Translations under genes and position numbers: made by a program | Source: an uncultured Lachnospiraceae bacterium | GTDB taxonomy: Bacteria > Bacillota > Clostridia > Lachnospirales > Lachnospiraceae | DNA length: 10,341 nt | Reading direction: 5' to 3' | Assembly (NCBI GenBank): GCA_905233835.1 | Contig: CAJOGB010000025.1 | Location: 1-10,341 of the forward strand | Notes under the pieces: generated by a model | Database searches by the model: none | The model's input: only the letters and a program-made list of their open reading frames with translations | What the model was told of the DNA's origin: nothing | In this document: positions 1 through 7,748 of the stretch, one piece after another | Numbering within the stretch: the stretch's first letter is position 1 | How the letters are laid out: the number at the start of each line of letters is the position of its first letter

Positions 1-443
1 ACGTAATCAAACACCACATCGCTTATTTCCGTAACCACATTATCCGAGTTGAAATAAACCTGCATGCCCGTCACATCCGCCATACGACAGGTACGTTCCT
101 TTTCTTTCACGGATACCTTCAAGGTGTCCGGCTTTACAAGATCGATGGTCACGGATTCCACAAAAGGAATATCCTCTACGGGAGAAATCTTATTTTTCGC
201 CCAACAATACACACTGTTTTTTGAATGCTCATCCGTAAAAATCATCTCGGAAAGCTGCTCATCCGTATAAATCGTAGAACCTTCGAAGTTTACATTTTTT
301 ACCACAAAAAAGATACTGATAATCATATAACCGGCAACCCCTATAATCGCCAGCGCCATCAGCACTCCGAAAAACACGGAAAAGAAACGTTTTAACGAGC
401 GTTTTCTTACTTTCTTTTGTACATTTTTCTTTCTTTTCGACAT
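1..443 (-). CDS. divIB: DivIB/FtsQ cell-division protein, C-terminus cut off by window edge
   Basis: Bitopic division protein that, in the family, binds FtsL and DivIC to form the septal regulatory trimer acting on FtsW and its partner transpeptidase. The visible 147 residues show a very basic cytoplasmic tail (residues 1-19, many Lys/Arg), one membrane segment at about 20-48, then a POTRA-type domain at about 49-118 beginning VKNVNFEGSTIYTDEQL, and the start of the beta domain (VYFNSDNVVTEIS). The ATG at 441-443 lies 3 bases after the ftsW stop. Only a weak GGTG-like ribosome binding site precedes it, within the ftsW end, so translational coupling is likely. The reading frame is open to base 1, so the gene is partial, not broken. 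Family DivIB versus FtsQ is a naming matter. Identification rests on topology, POTRA-like sequence and position after ftsW. Confidence 0.88.
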   Translation of the reverse strand, partial: MSKRKKNVQKKVRKRSLKRFFSVFFGVLMALAIIGVAGYMIISIFFVVKNVNFEGSTIYTDEQLSEMIFTDEHSKNSVYCWAKNKISPVEDIPFVESVTIDLVKPDTLKVSVKEKERTCRMADVTGMQVYFNSDNVVTEISDVVFDY

Positions 444-446
444 ATC

Positions 447-1556
447 TTACACCGGTTCAATGTATTTTGAAACCCCAAGGGCCAGCCCGATTTCGGAAAG
501 CAATACGATAACCGCTGTTCCTCCGTAGCTGATAAAGGGAAGGGTAACTCCCGTATTTGGCATGGTATTTGTAACTACCGCCAGATTAAAAATCACCTGT
601 AGCGCCACATGGGTCATAACCCCAACGCAAATAAAACTACCCAATTTATCCTTTGCGTTAATGGCCACCACCATAAGTCGCCAAATTAAAATCAAATATA
701 AAACAATAACGCAAATCGCGCCAAAAAGTCCCAACTCCTCGCAGATAATGGAAAAAATCATATCGTTTTTTGCCTCGGGAACAAAGTTTTTTTGAAAACT
801 TTCTCCCAAACCTTTTCCGAAAAGTCCACCGGAACCGATGGCATAGAGTGCCTGCACTGTCTGGTAAACCGCCTGGTCCGTGTTGGAATAATTCTCCGGA
901 TGAAGCCACGCCTGAATTCGTGTCATACGATAACCGGCACCGAAAGCCAAGATTCCCAGCATTCCGATGACCGCGATTAAAATAAAGGTTAAAAACACTC
1001 TGGTTTCCCGGCTTCCCACAAAAAGCATAACATAGGTGATACCCAGAATAATAATGGCCGTAGAAAGGTTTGCATAGGCAACCACCGCTACTACCGGCAG
1101 CACCATTCCAAACACCTTTAACACATTCTCACTGCCCTTTAGTGCTCCCTCGGATTTGGAAATCAAAACCGCCAAAAAGAAAATCACGGCCACCTTTGCA
1201 AACTCCGAAGGTTGCACGGACATACCGCCGACAGAAAACCATCTGGCAGAACCGTTTTCCGATTTACCGGTAAAAATAACCAACACACATAGAATCACGG
1301 AAAGGACATAAAACGGCAGTGCAAAATGTCGCCACTTTCGATAGTCAAAGACCGTAAAAAACACCATTCCCATAAATCCGATGATAGCGGAAATCAACTG
1401 TTTTCGCACATATAAAAGGCCGTCTCCGAAACGAAGGGTGGCATTATAAGCACTGGCGGAATAAATCATAACCAAACCGAAAGCCACCAGCATTACCACG
1501 CAAATAAAAAGGCCGAAGTCAAAATATTGAATTTTAAAGTGTTTATCCTTCGCCAT
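447..1556 (-). CDS. ftsW: FtsW/SpoVE-type SEDS peptidoglycan glycosyltransferase
   Basis: SEDS-family integral membrane enzyme of 369 residues that polymerises lipid II into glycan strands at the septum with a class B PBP partner. Visible family signatures: GSARWFSVGGMSVQPSEFAK at 102-121, NLSTA at 163-167 (usual DLGTA loop), the AIGSGGLFGKGLGES loop at 239-253, NDMIFSIICEELG at 264-276 with the conserved catalytic Asp265, and SYGGTA at 343-348. About ten hydrophobic segments fit the fold. The ATG at 1554-1556 is 8 bases after the murD stop. The ribosome binding site GAGGAG is formed by the last two Glu codons of murD. Neighbours mraY, murD and divIB favour a vegetative FtsW role. SpoVE, the sporulation paralogue, cannot be excluded from sequence alone. 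Confidence 0.95.
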   Translation of the reverse strand: MAKDKHFKIQYFDFGLFICVVMLVAFGLVMIYSASAYNATLRFGDGLLYVRKQLISAIIGFMGMVFFTVFDYRKWRHFALPFYVLSVILCVLVIFTGKSENGSARWFSVGGMSVQPSEFAKVAVIFFLAVLISKSEGALKGSENVLKVFGMVLPVVAVVAYANLSTAIIILGITYVMLFVGSRETRVFLTFILIAVIGMLGILAFGAGYRMTRIQAWLHPENYSNTDQAVYQTVQALYAIGSGGLFGKGLGESFQKNFVPEAKNDMIFSIICEELGLFGAICVIVLYLILIWRLMVVAINAKDKLGSFICVGVMTHVALQVIFNLAVVTNTMPNTGVTLPFISYGGTAVIVLLSEIGLALGVSKYIEPV

Positions 1557-1564
1557 AAAAGACT

Positions 1565-2914
1565 TTACTCCTCATAGTTTCTTGCGTGTTCTTTAAACAT
1601 CTCGCCGCGCTGTTCGTAGTTTTTAAACATACCCCAGCTTGCGCATGCCGGAGAAAGTAAAATCGCATCTCCGCTTGCAGCATTTTTATAGCAAATATCC
1701 ATTGCTTCTTCCAAGCTTTCCGCAAATTCCACATTCATAAATCCGTGGGCTTTTGCGCACTCGGCAATTTTTTCTCTTGTCTGACCGATCAAAATCAAAC
1801 GTTTTACTTTTCCGTCAAAGGCCTCAATCCACTCATCGTAGGTGGAGTTTTTATCATAGCCGCCACCAATCAACCAGGTAGGTCTGTCCATGGCTTGAAT
1901 TCCCTTAATGGCAGCATCCGGATTCGTTCCCTTTGAATCATTGTAGAAACGAACGCCTCGTTTTTCACATACATATTCGATACGGTGTTCCACCGCCGTA
2001 AATTTACGAAGACCCGCCACCACATTTTCTCTCGGCACACCGAAGGCTTCCGCCATCGCCACTGCCGCCATGGCATTTTCAAAATTATGAAGGCCTAAAA
2101 TATTTAATTCGGATACGTCAATGACTTTGTCCGCCGGCATCTTATAAATGGCACCGTTTTCATAATAATATCCCTTAGTGCCCTCCGGAAGTTTCCGAGC
2201 ACTGGAAAAATACAAAACTTTTAAAGATAAGGTCTTTCCAAATTCACGAAGCACTTCATCTTCATAGTTTAATACGCAAACATCTTCCGCCTTTTGATTC
2301 TTTGTGATAGATTCTTTGGCTGCGATATAGTTTTCCATGGTGTGATGTCTGTCCAAGTGATCCGGCGTGATATTTAAAATCGCGCTAACCTTCGGATAAA
2401 AGGTATCTGCGGTCTCCAACTGGAAGCTTGAGATTTCCGCCACAAACACGCTGTCATCCGTAGCATCCGCCACACGACCGGTATATGGAATTCCAATATT
2501 ACCCACCACGCGAACATCCTTAAAATATTCTTCCATCAAGCAACCGGTAAGGGCTGTGGTGGTAGTCTTTCCGTTGGTTCCGGTGATGGCAACCACACGA
2601 CCTTTTCCAAGGGCATATGCCAGTTCGATTTCTCCGGATAGTTTGATATCATATGATACCAAATCCTTTACAAAATCAGAGTCCGTAGGAACTCCTGGGC
2701 TTAAAACCGCTACGGTTACTTCTTTTTTTATTTCCTCCGGAACTTCTCCTAAGAAAAGTGAGGTCTTTTCAATCTCCTTATGCTCCGCAAAAAAGCCATC
2801 CCCATCAAGAGAGGTGTTTCCGTCATAAATATAAAACTTTTCCTTCTTTTTTGTTAAAAGTTCCGCTGCTGCGATACCGCTTTTTCCGGTACCCACTACC
2901 AAATATGTTTCCAT
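1565..2914 (-). CDS. murD: UDP-N-acetylmuramoyl-L-alanine:D-glutamate ligase MurD
   Basis: Cytoplasmic Mur ligase that adds D-glutamate to UDP-MurNAc-L-Ala using ATP. The 449-residue product has the N-terminal Rossmann region (METYLVVGTGKSGIAA, 1-16), the P-loop ITGTNGKTTTT at 110-120, NIGIPY at 139-144, EISSFQLE at 160-167, NITPDHLDRH at 181-190, Lys200 in the position of the carbamylated lysine, the NDSKGTNPDAA motif at 325-335 and SPACASWGMF at 421-430 near the C-terminus. I place the start at the ATG at 2912-2914, not 30 bases upstream. It overlaps the mraY stop by one base (TAATG), has GGGAG about 7 bases upstream and begins exactly at the conserved N-terminus. The upstream alternative would lie inside mraY and add ten unconserved residues. 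One oddity is Gly428, where many MurD proteins carry Asp (SxDxF). Confidence 0.96.
   Translation of the reverse strand: METYLVVGTGKSGIAAAELLTKKKEKFYIYDGNTSLDGDGFFAEHKEIEKTSLFLGEVPEEIKKEVTVAVLSPGVPTDSDFVKDLVSYDIKLSGEIELAYALGKGRVVAITGTNGKTTTTALTGCLMEEYFKDVRVVGNIGIPYTGRVADATDDSVFVAEISSFQLETADTFYPKVSAILNITPDHLDRHHTMENYIAAKESITKNQKAEDVCVLNYEDEVLREFGKTLSLKVLYFSSARKLPEGTKGYYYENGAIYKMPADKVIDVSELNILGLHNFENAMAAVAMAEAFGVPRENVVAGLRKFTAVEHRIEYVCEKRGVRFYNDSKGTNPDAAIKGIQAMDRPTWLIGGGYDKNSTYDEWIEAFDGKVKRLILIGQTREKIAECAKAHGFMNVEFAESLEEAMDICYKNAASGDAILLSPACASWGMFKNYEQRGEMFKEHARNYEE
2912..2914 (-). other. mraY stop / murD start overlap (TAATG)
   Basis: The mraY TAA (2916-2914) and murD ATG (2914-2912) share one base, with GGGAG seven bases before the ATG. 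This fixes the murD start and indicates coupled translation of two consecutive precursor-synthesis enzymes. Confidence 0.85.
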
Positions 2915-3885
2915 TAAAATGCTCCCAATAATGCGATGATACACATCACAAGTGTTCCCAAATCAAATACAACTACCACTTTCTTTTCGGACCAACCGCC
3001 AAGTTCAAAATGATGGTGGATGGGTGCCATACGAAAGATTCGTTTTCCGTGGGTCAATTTAAAATATCCCACCTGTAAAATAACGGAAATTACCTCCACG
3101 AGATAAATCAATCCCACTAAAATAATAAACAGCGGCATCTGAAGTACATAGGCGATTCCCGCCACGAATCCTCCAAGAGCCAAGGAACCGGTATCACCCA
3201 TAAAAATCTTAGCCGGGTAATGATTGTAAAGTAAAAAACCAAGAAGCGCGCTAAACATGGCGATACAAATAAGCGTCAAAGATTCCGATTCTTTTGCACA
3301 TACGATCCAAAAGAACACACAAACTATCATGGTGACGGAGGTGGCCAAACCGTCCAATCCGTCCGTAAAGTTGGTTCCGTTTACGGTACCGATGACCGCA
3401 AAGAATAAAATCACATAATTAAACCATCCGAAGTCCAGATAGGTATCCGCCAAAAACGGAACACGCATGGCCAAAGATATACAAAGAACCTGTGTCAAAT
3501 AATAGGCGAAACCACCGGTTACTACGATCTGTAATAAAAACTTTTGCCAAGCGATCAGTCCGTCACTTCTGCGAAGAACCACCTTTAAAAAGTCATCCAA
3601 AAATCCGATGATTCCGAATCCCACTGTAAGAAGAAGCACTGCCGCAGGTTCTCCCGGATAACAAACAGCGATAAAAATTCCGGATACCAAAAATCCAAGT
3701 AAAATCAAAAGTCCGCCCATGGTAGGTGTTCCCACCTTTGCCTGATGAGATTCCAAACACTTCCGTTCCGTCTGGGATGCCTTTAATTCCTTTAATTTTT
3801 TGATCAGATAAGGCATAAATAATACTACGATAAAAAACGACAAGCCTGCAGAAAGCCCTACCATCATAAGATATGTCTGTGTCAT
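2914..3885 (-). CDS. mraY: Phospho-N-acetylmuramoyl-pentapeptide transferase MraY
   Basis: Polytopic membrane enzyme that transfers phospho-MurNAc-pentapeptide to undecaprenyl phosphate, making lipid I. The 323-residue product carries the standard motifs: SHQAKVGTPTMGG at 46-58, FLDDFLK at 95-101 (Asp97/Asp98), NGTNFTDGLDGLA at 169-181 with Asp175, MGDTGSLALGG at 229-239 with Asp231, and the cytoplasmic MAPIHHHFELGGW at 286-298 with the triple His. About ten hydrophobic segments are present. I chose the ATG at 3883-3885. It lies 18 bases past the PBP stop, and the GGAAG of the AAAGGAAG tract sits 8 bases before it. A GTG three codons upstream (3892-3894) would be only two bases from that site. 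The stop shares one base with the murD start. Confidence 0.95.
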   Translation of the reverse strand: MTQTYLMMVGLSAGLSFFIVVLFMPYLIKKLKELKASQTERKCLESHQAKVGTPTMGGLLILLGFLVSGIFIAVCYPGEPAAVLLLTVGFGIIGFLDDFLKVVLRRSDGLIAWQKFLLQIVVTGGFAYYLTQVLCISLAMRVPFLADTYLDFGWFNYVILFFAVIGTVNGTNFTDGLDGLATSVTMIVCVFFWIVCAKESESLTLICIAMFSALLGFLLYNHYPAKIFMGDTGSLALGGFVAGIAYVLQMPLFIILVGLIYLVEVISVILQVGYFKLTHGKRIFRMAPIHHHFELGGWSEKKVVVVFDLGTLVMCIIALLGAF

Positions 3886-3903
3886 TCCATACACTTCCTT
3901 TCT

Positions 3904-5778
3904 TTACTGATAAGGAATAATTCCGGAGACTGTTTTTGAGCCCTCCGGTTCCTCAATCGTCGGTATATTTAAGTACGGTAAAATCTGCACCAATACATTA
4001 TGAACAATTTCCTGTGCATAAGAAGAATGAGCCTGATCCATGGTGTTCGGCGTATCCACAACGCAATAAATCAAAAGCTGCGGGTTATCCTGGGGCACAT
4101 ACCCGATAAATGAAACCAAATAATTTCCGGTTCCTCGAGGAAGTTTCTGTGCCGTACCTGTTTTTCCTCCGATATCGTATCCGTAAACTCCGGCGGTTTT
4201 ACCGGTTCCCTCGGATACCACCTGACGAAGATATCCTTTTAACTGATTGGATACTTCCTTACTTACCGTCTCCTTTTCCACCACCGGTGTAATCTCACTG
4301 ATTACATTTCCGGATTCATCTTCAATACGTTTTACCACATGGGGCTGGTAGAGTTTTCCGCCGTTTACCAGAGAGCAAAAGCCACTGCCCAACTGAATCA
4401 TGGTGGTATTAAAGTTCTGTCCGAAGGAGTTGGTGGCGATATTGATGGTCTTTTCCAAATCCGACTCAGAATATATCAAAGAATTTGTTCTAGCCTCACC
4501 GGGAAGGTCAATGTTTGTCTTTTGACCAAATCCGTAGAGGTTCTGATAATATGCAAAATTAGCAGCCCCTATCACGTAAGACATCTGCATCAGGGCATCG
4601 TTGCAGGAATCCATTAAGGCACCGGCAACGGTTTCCATTCCATGACCGTTTCGGTTTACGCATCGTACAAAAAAGTTTGAGATATGCTCCCCTCCGTCGC
4701 AGTAATAGGTTTCATCTCCGGTTAAGGCTCCGGATTCCAAGCCCATGGCTACCGTAAAAGGTTTAAAGGTAGAACCGGGCTCATAGGTATGGGAAATCGG
4801 GAAATTCTGCCACAGACCGTTTAAGATATCCATCTTCTGCTGCTCATCCATGACCGACAGTTCCTCTTCCGTATAACGGGAACTTAAATCCCTTGGATTT
4901 GTTACATCAAAGGTGGGATACGTGGCCATCGCATAGACTTCCCCGTTTTGCGGATTCATTACAAGAACCGCGGTATTTAAACTACCGTCATGTTCCTCGT
5001 CTGCAAAAGCATCGTTAAATGCCTTCATCTCATACTCCACGATACTTTGAATATTCATATCAATGGTGGTGATAATGTTCTTTCCGTTTTCCGGTTCGAT
5101 GACGGTTTTTTCCAAATCGTTATCAGAGTTTAAATATCCGTAGGAACGACCGTTAATACCGTTTAAGGTATCGTTGTACTGATTCTCCAGTCCGCTGACA
5201 CCGTTATTTCCCGCAGACACAAATCCGATAAGTTGGGAAGCAATGGTGGGATAAGTATAGACTCTGTCGTATTCCTTTTCAAACCAGATGCCTGCCGTAT
5301 CTTTTTTATAATCGGAATAAGAAGCCATCTGCTCATATGAAACCTTCTTAGCCAAAACGATGTACTGGCTGGTTGCTTTTTCCTTTAATGCGGTTTTTAT
5401 CTGTTCCGCTGTAATATCCGGGAAGCATTTTGTCACTGCAGATATGGTGGTATCAATAACGTCTTCTTTGTTTTCGTTTAATACCTTTGCGTCTAAGATA
5501 ACATTGTAGACATCTACGGAAGTAGCCAGCACCGTTCCCTTGGAGTCAATGATATCTCCTCTTTTATAAGGGATGGTGGTACTGTCGTATTGAAGCTGAG
5601 ATAATACGATTCTTTTATAGCGTTCGCCTTCCGTATGTTCGATGTACATAAGGCGTCCGATAAGTACAACAAAAAGAACGCAGATAAGACCGAAAACAAT
5701 CGTCAGTCTTCTTTGCATTCTTTTGGATAATCTGTCATTCGATTTTTGGGTCTTTTTTCTTTTCCTAACCACGGTCAT
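3904..5778 (-). CDS. ftsI: Class B penicillin-binding protein (FtsI/PBP2x/SpoVD family transpeptidase)
   Basis: DD-transpeptidase that cross-links septal peptidoglycan, working with FtsW. The 624 residues comprise a basic cytoplasmic tail (1-24), one membrane anchor at about 25-44, a pedestal/dimerisation domain starting with the RGDIIDSKG motif at 73-81, and a transpeptidase domain from about 265. The domain holds STFK at 336-339 (catalytic Ser336), SCN at 391-393 and KTG at 539-541. The protein ends about 65 residues after the domain core, with no recognisable PASTA repeat, unlike PBP2x or SpoVD. The ATG overlaps the stop of the upstream ftsL-like gene by one base (TGATG); AGGA lies only about three bases before it, so coupling probably drives initiation. 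The symbol rests on synteny. A SpoVD-type paralogue is the main alternative. Confidence 0.93.
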   Translation of the reverse strand: MTVVRKRKKTQKSNDRLSKRMQRRLTIVFGLICVLFVVLIGRLMYIEHTEGERYKRIVLSQLQYDSTTIPYKRGDIIDSKGTVLATSVDVYNVILDAKVLNENKEDVIDTTISAVTKCFPDITAEQIKTALKEKATSQYIVLAKKVSYEQMASYSDYKKDTAGIWFEKEYDRVYTYPTIASQLIGFVSAGNNGVSGLENQYNDTLNGINGRSYGYLNSDNDLEKTVIEPENGKNIITTIDMNIQSIVEYEMKAFNDAFADEEHDGSLNTAVLVMNPQNGEVYAMATYPTFDVTNPRDLSSRYTEEELSVMDEQQKMDILNGLWQNFPISHTYEPGSTFKPFTVAMGLESGALTGDETYYCDGGEHISNFFVRCVNRNGHGMETVAGALMDSCNDALMQMSYVIGAANFAYYQNLYGFGQKTNIDLPGEARTNSLIYSESDLEKTINIATNSFGQNFNTTMIQLGSGFCSLVNGGKLYQPHVVKRIEDESGNVISEITPVVEKETVSKEVSNQLKGYLRQVVSEGTGKTAGVYGYDIGGKTGTAQKLPRGTGNYLVSFIGYVPQDNPQLLIYCVVDTPNTMDQAHSSYAQEIVHNVLVQILPYLNIPTIEEPEGSKTVSGIIPYQ

Positions 5779-6269
5779 CAGTCCTGATACTTGCTCATAT
5801 AATCTTCATCACAAATATCATAATACACTATTTGACCCTCACTTGCATAGACCATTCCGTATTCGGTTAAGGCCGTATTTTTAATCTCATTAATGTCCAC
5901 AGCGGTATTGATTCTGCTCTCTGCAGCGCTGTTGGAAGCCTTCATGTCGGAAATCTCTGTCTTTAAGGTTGCAATATTTTTCATGTGTGCGCGAATGGAT
6001 GTCTGAAGATTCACGTATCCCACAAAGAAAGCACAAAAAAGTCCTGCAGCCACTACCAAACGAAATGCCGCATAACGGCTCTGGCGAAGCGCCTTAGCGT
6101 TTCTGCGAGCCTTCGCTTTTTTACGGCGTTTCTTATCCTCTTCGCGACGTCTTCTCTCGGTTTCGAAATCAGTATAGATCTCGGGTGCAATATCCCCTAC
6201 ATAAACGGTATTTCCGTCAATATAATCCGTCGTTGAATTGTAAAACGTATAATTATTTAATTCCCTCAT
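5778..6269 (-). CDS. ftsL: FtsL/DivIC-type bitopic septum protein
   Basis: Small membrane protein of 163 residues in the invariant FtsL position between rsmH and the septal PBP. Residues 1-66 are cytoplasmic and end in an extremely basic stretch at 39-63. One hydrophobic segment lies at about 67-88, followed by an extracytoplasmic heptad-like coiled coil at about 89-128. The conserved-looking C-terminal pattern NEIKNTALTEYGMVYASEGQ (127-146) resembles the end of FtsL/DivIC domains. Such proteins pair with DivIC and DivIB and regulate FtsW-PBP activity. The ATG at 6267-6269 has AAGAGGTG about ten bases upstream. Sequence conservation in the family is low, so the assignment depends on topology, the C-terminal motif and gene order. 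It could be named DivIC/septum formation initiator instead. The cytoplasmic tail is longer than in typical FtsL. Confidence 0.8.
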   Translation of the reverse strand: MRELNNYTFYNSTTDYIDGNTVYVGDIAPEIYTDFETERRRREEDKKRRKKAKARRNAKALRQSRYAAFRLVVAAGLFCAFFVGYVNLQTSIRAHMKNIATLKTEISDMKASNSAAESRINTAVDINEIKNTALTEYGMVYASEGQIVYYDICDEDYMSKYQD

Positions 6270-6321
6270 AATTTACACACACCTCTTAACGGGAGCATAT
6301 CAGCGTCCTTGCTACTCGTCC

Positions 6322-7272
6322 CTAGCCTTCGCTTTTCTTCACAAAAACGCGAAGCTTTGCACTTTTGGATCTGGAGTTTTCCCCTAACTCCTTCTCCGTC
6401 GGTAAAATCGGCTTTCTTGTAAGCACTTTACCTTTCGATTTCTTTCCGCATACACATACCGGGAAATCCTTTGGGCACGTGCAGGGGTCTTCATTTCTTT
6501 TAAAATTATTCTTTACAATACGATCTTCCAAACTGTGGAAAGTAATGATAGCAAGTCTTCCGTCTTCGTTTAAAAGATCAATCATGGTATCAAGCGTTTC
6601 TTCCAGTACAAAGAGTTCTCGATTTAATTCGATACGCAGTGCCTGGAAGGTTCTCTTTGACGGATGTCCGCCGGTCTTCTTTGCTTTCATGGGAATGGAT
6701 GCATCCACCACCGCATTCAGCTCTCCCACCTTTTCAAAGGGCTTTGTCTCTCTTTGTTTTACGATATTCTTTGCAATGTTTCTTGCAAATTTCTCTTCGC
6801 CGTACTCTTTTAGGATTCTTGTAAGTTCCTCTTCCGAGTACTCGTTTAAAATCGTAGCCGCCGTATTTGGATTTCGTCTATCCATACGCATATCCAAATC
6901 GGCGTCGTCCTTCATGTAAGAAAAGCCACGCTCCAAGGTGTCAAGTTGAAATGAGGAAACCCCCAAATCAAGTAGGATACCATCCACCTTCTCTACGCCC
7001 AGCTTTTCCAACTCGGACTTCATATTTTCGTAGTTACTATGAACAATGGTTACTTTTTCAAATTGACCGTTATCCTTTAACCTCTCGGTCGCCGCCGCGA
7101 TAGCGTCACTGTCCTGATCGAATCCGATCAACCGGCCTGTTGTAAGACGTTTACAAATCTCTAAGGAATGTCCCGCACCTCCTAGGGTGCCGTCCACATA
7201 GATTCCGTCTTCTTTTATATCCAGGGCATCCATACACTCGCCCAGCATTACCGAATAATGAGAAAATTCCAT
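6322..7272 (-). CDS. rsmH: 16S rRNA (cytosine(1402)-N(4))-methyltransferase RsmH (MraW)
   Basis: SAM-dependent methyltransferase that modifies N4 of C1402 in the decoding centre of 16S rRNA; it is almost always the second dcw gene. The 316 residues show YVDGTLGGAGHS at 25-36 (SAM-binding loop), GFDQD at 50-54, LLDLGVSSFQLD at 100-111, RGFSY at 115-119, HPSKRTFQALRIELN at 203-217 and FHSLEDRIVK at 245-254. Length is typical. A CxC...CxC cluster (Cys264, 266, 273, 275) near the C-terminus may bind metal, which is an inference. The ATG at 7270-7272 follows the mraZ stop by a single base, with only a weak GGA upstream, so it is probably translated by coupling to mraZ. The longest gap inside the operon, 49 bases before the ftsL-like ATG, follows this gene. 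Confidence 0.97.
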   Translation of the reverse strand: MEFSHYSVMLGECMDALDIKEDGIYVDGTLGGAGHSLEICKRLTTGRLIGFDQDSDAIAAATERLKDNGQFEKVTIVHSNYENMKSELEKLGVEKVDGILLDLGVSSFQLDTLERGFSYMKDDADLDMRMDRRNPNTAATILNEYSEEELTRILKEYGEEKFARNIAKNIVKQRETKPFEKVGELNAVVDASIPMKAKKTGGHPSKRTFQALRIELNRELFVLEETLDTMIDLLNEDGRLAIITFHSLEDRIVKNNFKRNEDPCTCPKDFPVCVCGKKSKGKVLTRKPILPTEKELGENSRSKSAKLRVFVKKSEG

Positions 7273-7273
7273 C

Positions 7274-7705
7274 TTAAATTCCGATTCCCAACTCTGCCAT
7301 CTGCTCTGCTACTTCATCCATATCATCAAAGGTATTCGTGCCGTCCCAAGTACTCTTGTCCCAAATCTCCACACGATTTAAAACACCAACGGTAACGATA
7401 TCCTTTGAAAGGTTCGCAAACTCACGAAGCTGTGGCGGAAGAAGGATTCTTCCCTGCTTATCCATTTCCACGTTACATGCTCCCGCAAAGAAGAATCTGG
7501 CGAATTTTCTTGCAGATGCATTGGTGGTGTTGGCCTGGCGAAACTTTTCTTCAATCGTCATCCATTCAGACAGCGGGTAAACAAATAAACACTTGTCGAT
7601 ACCCTTGGTTACAACAAACTCTTTTCCAAGGGATTCACGGAACTTCGCAGGTACGATTAAGCGCCCCTTTTCGTCAATATTATGGCGATATTCACCCATG
7701 AACAT
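7274..7705 (-). CDS. mraZ: Transcriptional regulator MraZ
   Basis: DNA-binding regulator of the dcw operon, which in studied bacteria forms a ring-shaped oligomer and binds 10-base-spaced direct repeats upstream of its own gene. The 143-residue product carries the two expected AbrB-like half-domains, each with a DxxGR signature: DEKGRLIVPAKFRESL at 11-26 and MDKQGRILLPPQLREF at 81-96. The start is the ATG at 7703-7705. It gives the canonical MFMGEYRH N-terminus and is preceded by a full AGGAGG eight bases upstream. An ATG 60 bases further up is in frame, but it would translate the operator repeats and overlaps the promoter, so I reject it. The gene opens the operon, with rsmH one base after its stop. 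Confidence 0.97.
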   Translation of the reverse strand: MFMGEYRHNIDEKGRLIVPAKFRESLGKEFVVTKGIDKCLFVYPLSEWMTIEEKFRQANTTNASARKFARFFFAGACNVEMDKQGRILLPPQLREFANLSKDIVTVGVLNRVEIWDKSTWDGTNTFDDMDEVAEQMAELGIGI

Positions 7706-7713
7706 AAGGGACA

Positions 7714-7719
7714 CCTCCT
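7714..7719 (-). promoter_or_regulatory. Strong ribosome binding site of mraZ
   Basis: AGGAGG, a perfect anti-16S match, ends eight bases before the ATG at 7703-7705. It decides the mraZ start against the longer in-frame alternative at 7765. It directly follows the third MraZ-type repeat, so a bound repressor would also lie close to the translation start region. Confidence 0.85.
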
Positions 7720-7721
7720 CT

Positions 7722-7748
7722 CCATTTTGTTCCACTTTCATCCACTTT
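7722..7748 (-). promoter_or_regulatory. mraZ: Probable MraZ operator: three 10-base-spaced repeats
   Basis: On the minus strand AAAGTGG (7748-7742), AAAGTGG (7738-7732) and AAAATGG (7728-7722) recur at an exact 10-base period. A further imperfect GAGGTGG (7755-7749) abuts the first, out of phase at 7 bases. Known MraZ sites are TGGGN repeats separated by 5 bases in E. coli and AAAGTG(T/G) repeats with 3-base spacers in Mollicutes, both with a 10-base period, which this array reproduces. It lies just downstream of the predicted start of transcription and upstream of the ribosome binding site, fitting autorepression by the encoded MraZ. Binding is inferred, not shown. Confidence 0.72.

Noticed and set aside
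64..270. Plus-strand 68-codon open frame
   Set aside because: Antisense to the POTRA region of divIB, which is in a continuous minus-strand frame with recognisable sequence.
3886..3894. GTG start for mraY
   Set aside because: It would be two bases from the AAAGGA ribosome binding site. The ATG three codons later has normal spacing.
6365..6919. Plus-strand 184-codon open frame
   Set aside because: Antisense shadow of rsmH. Ser/Phe-rich low-complexity translation and no recognisable domain; the minus-strand frame is a clear RsmH.
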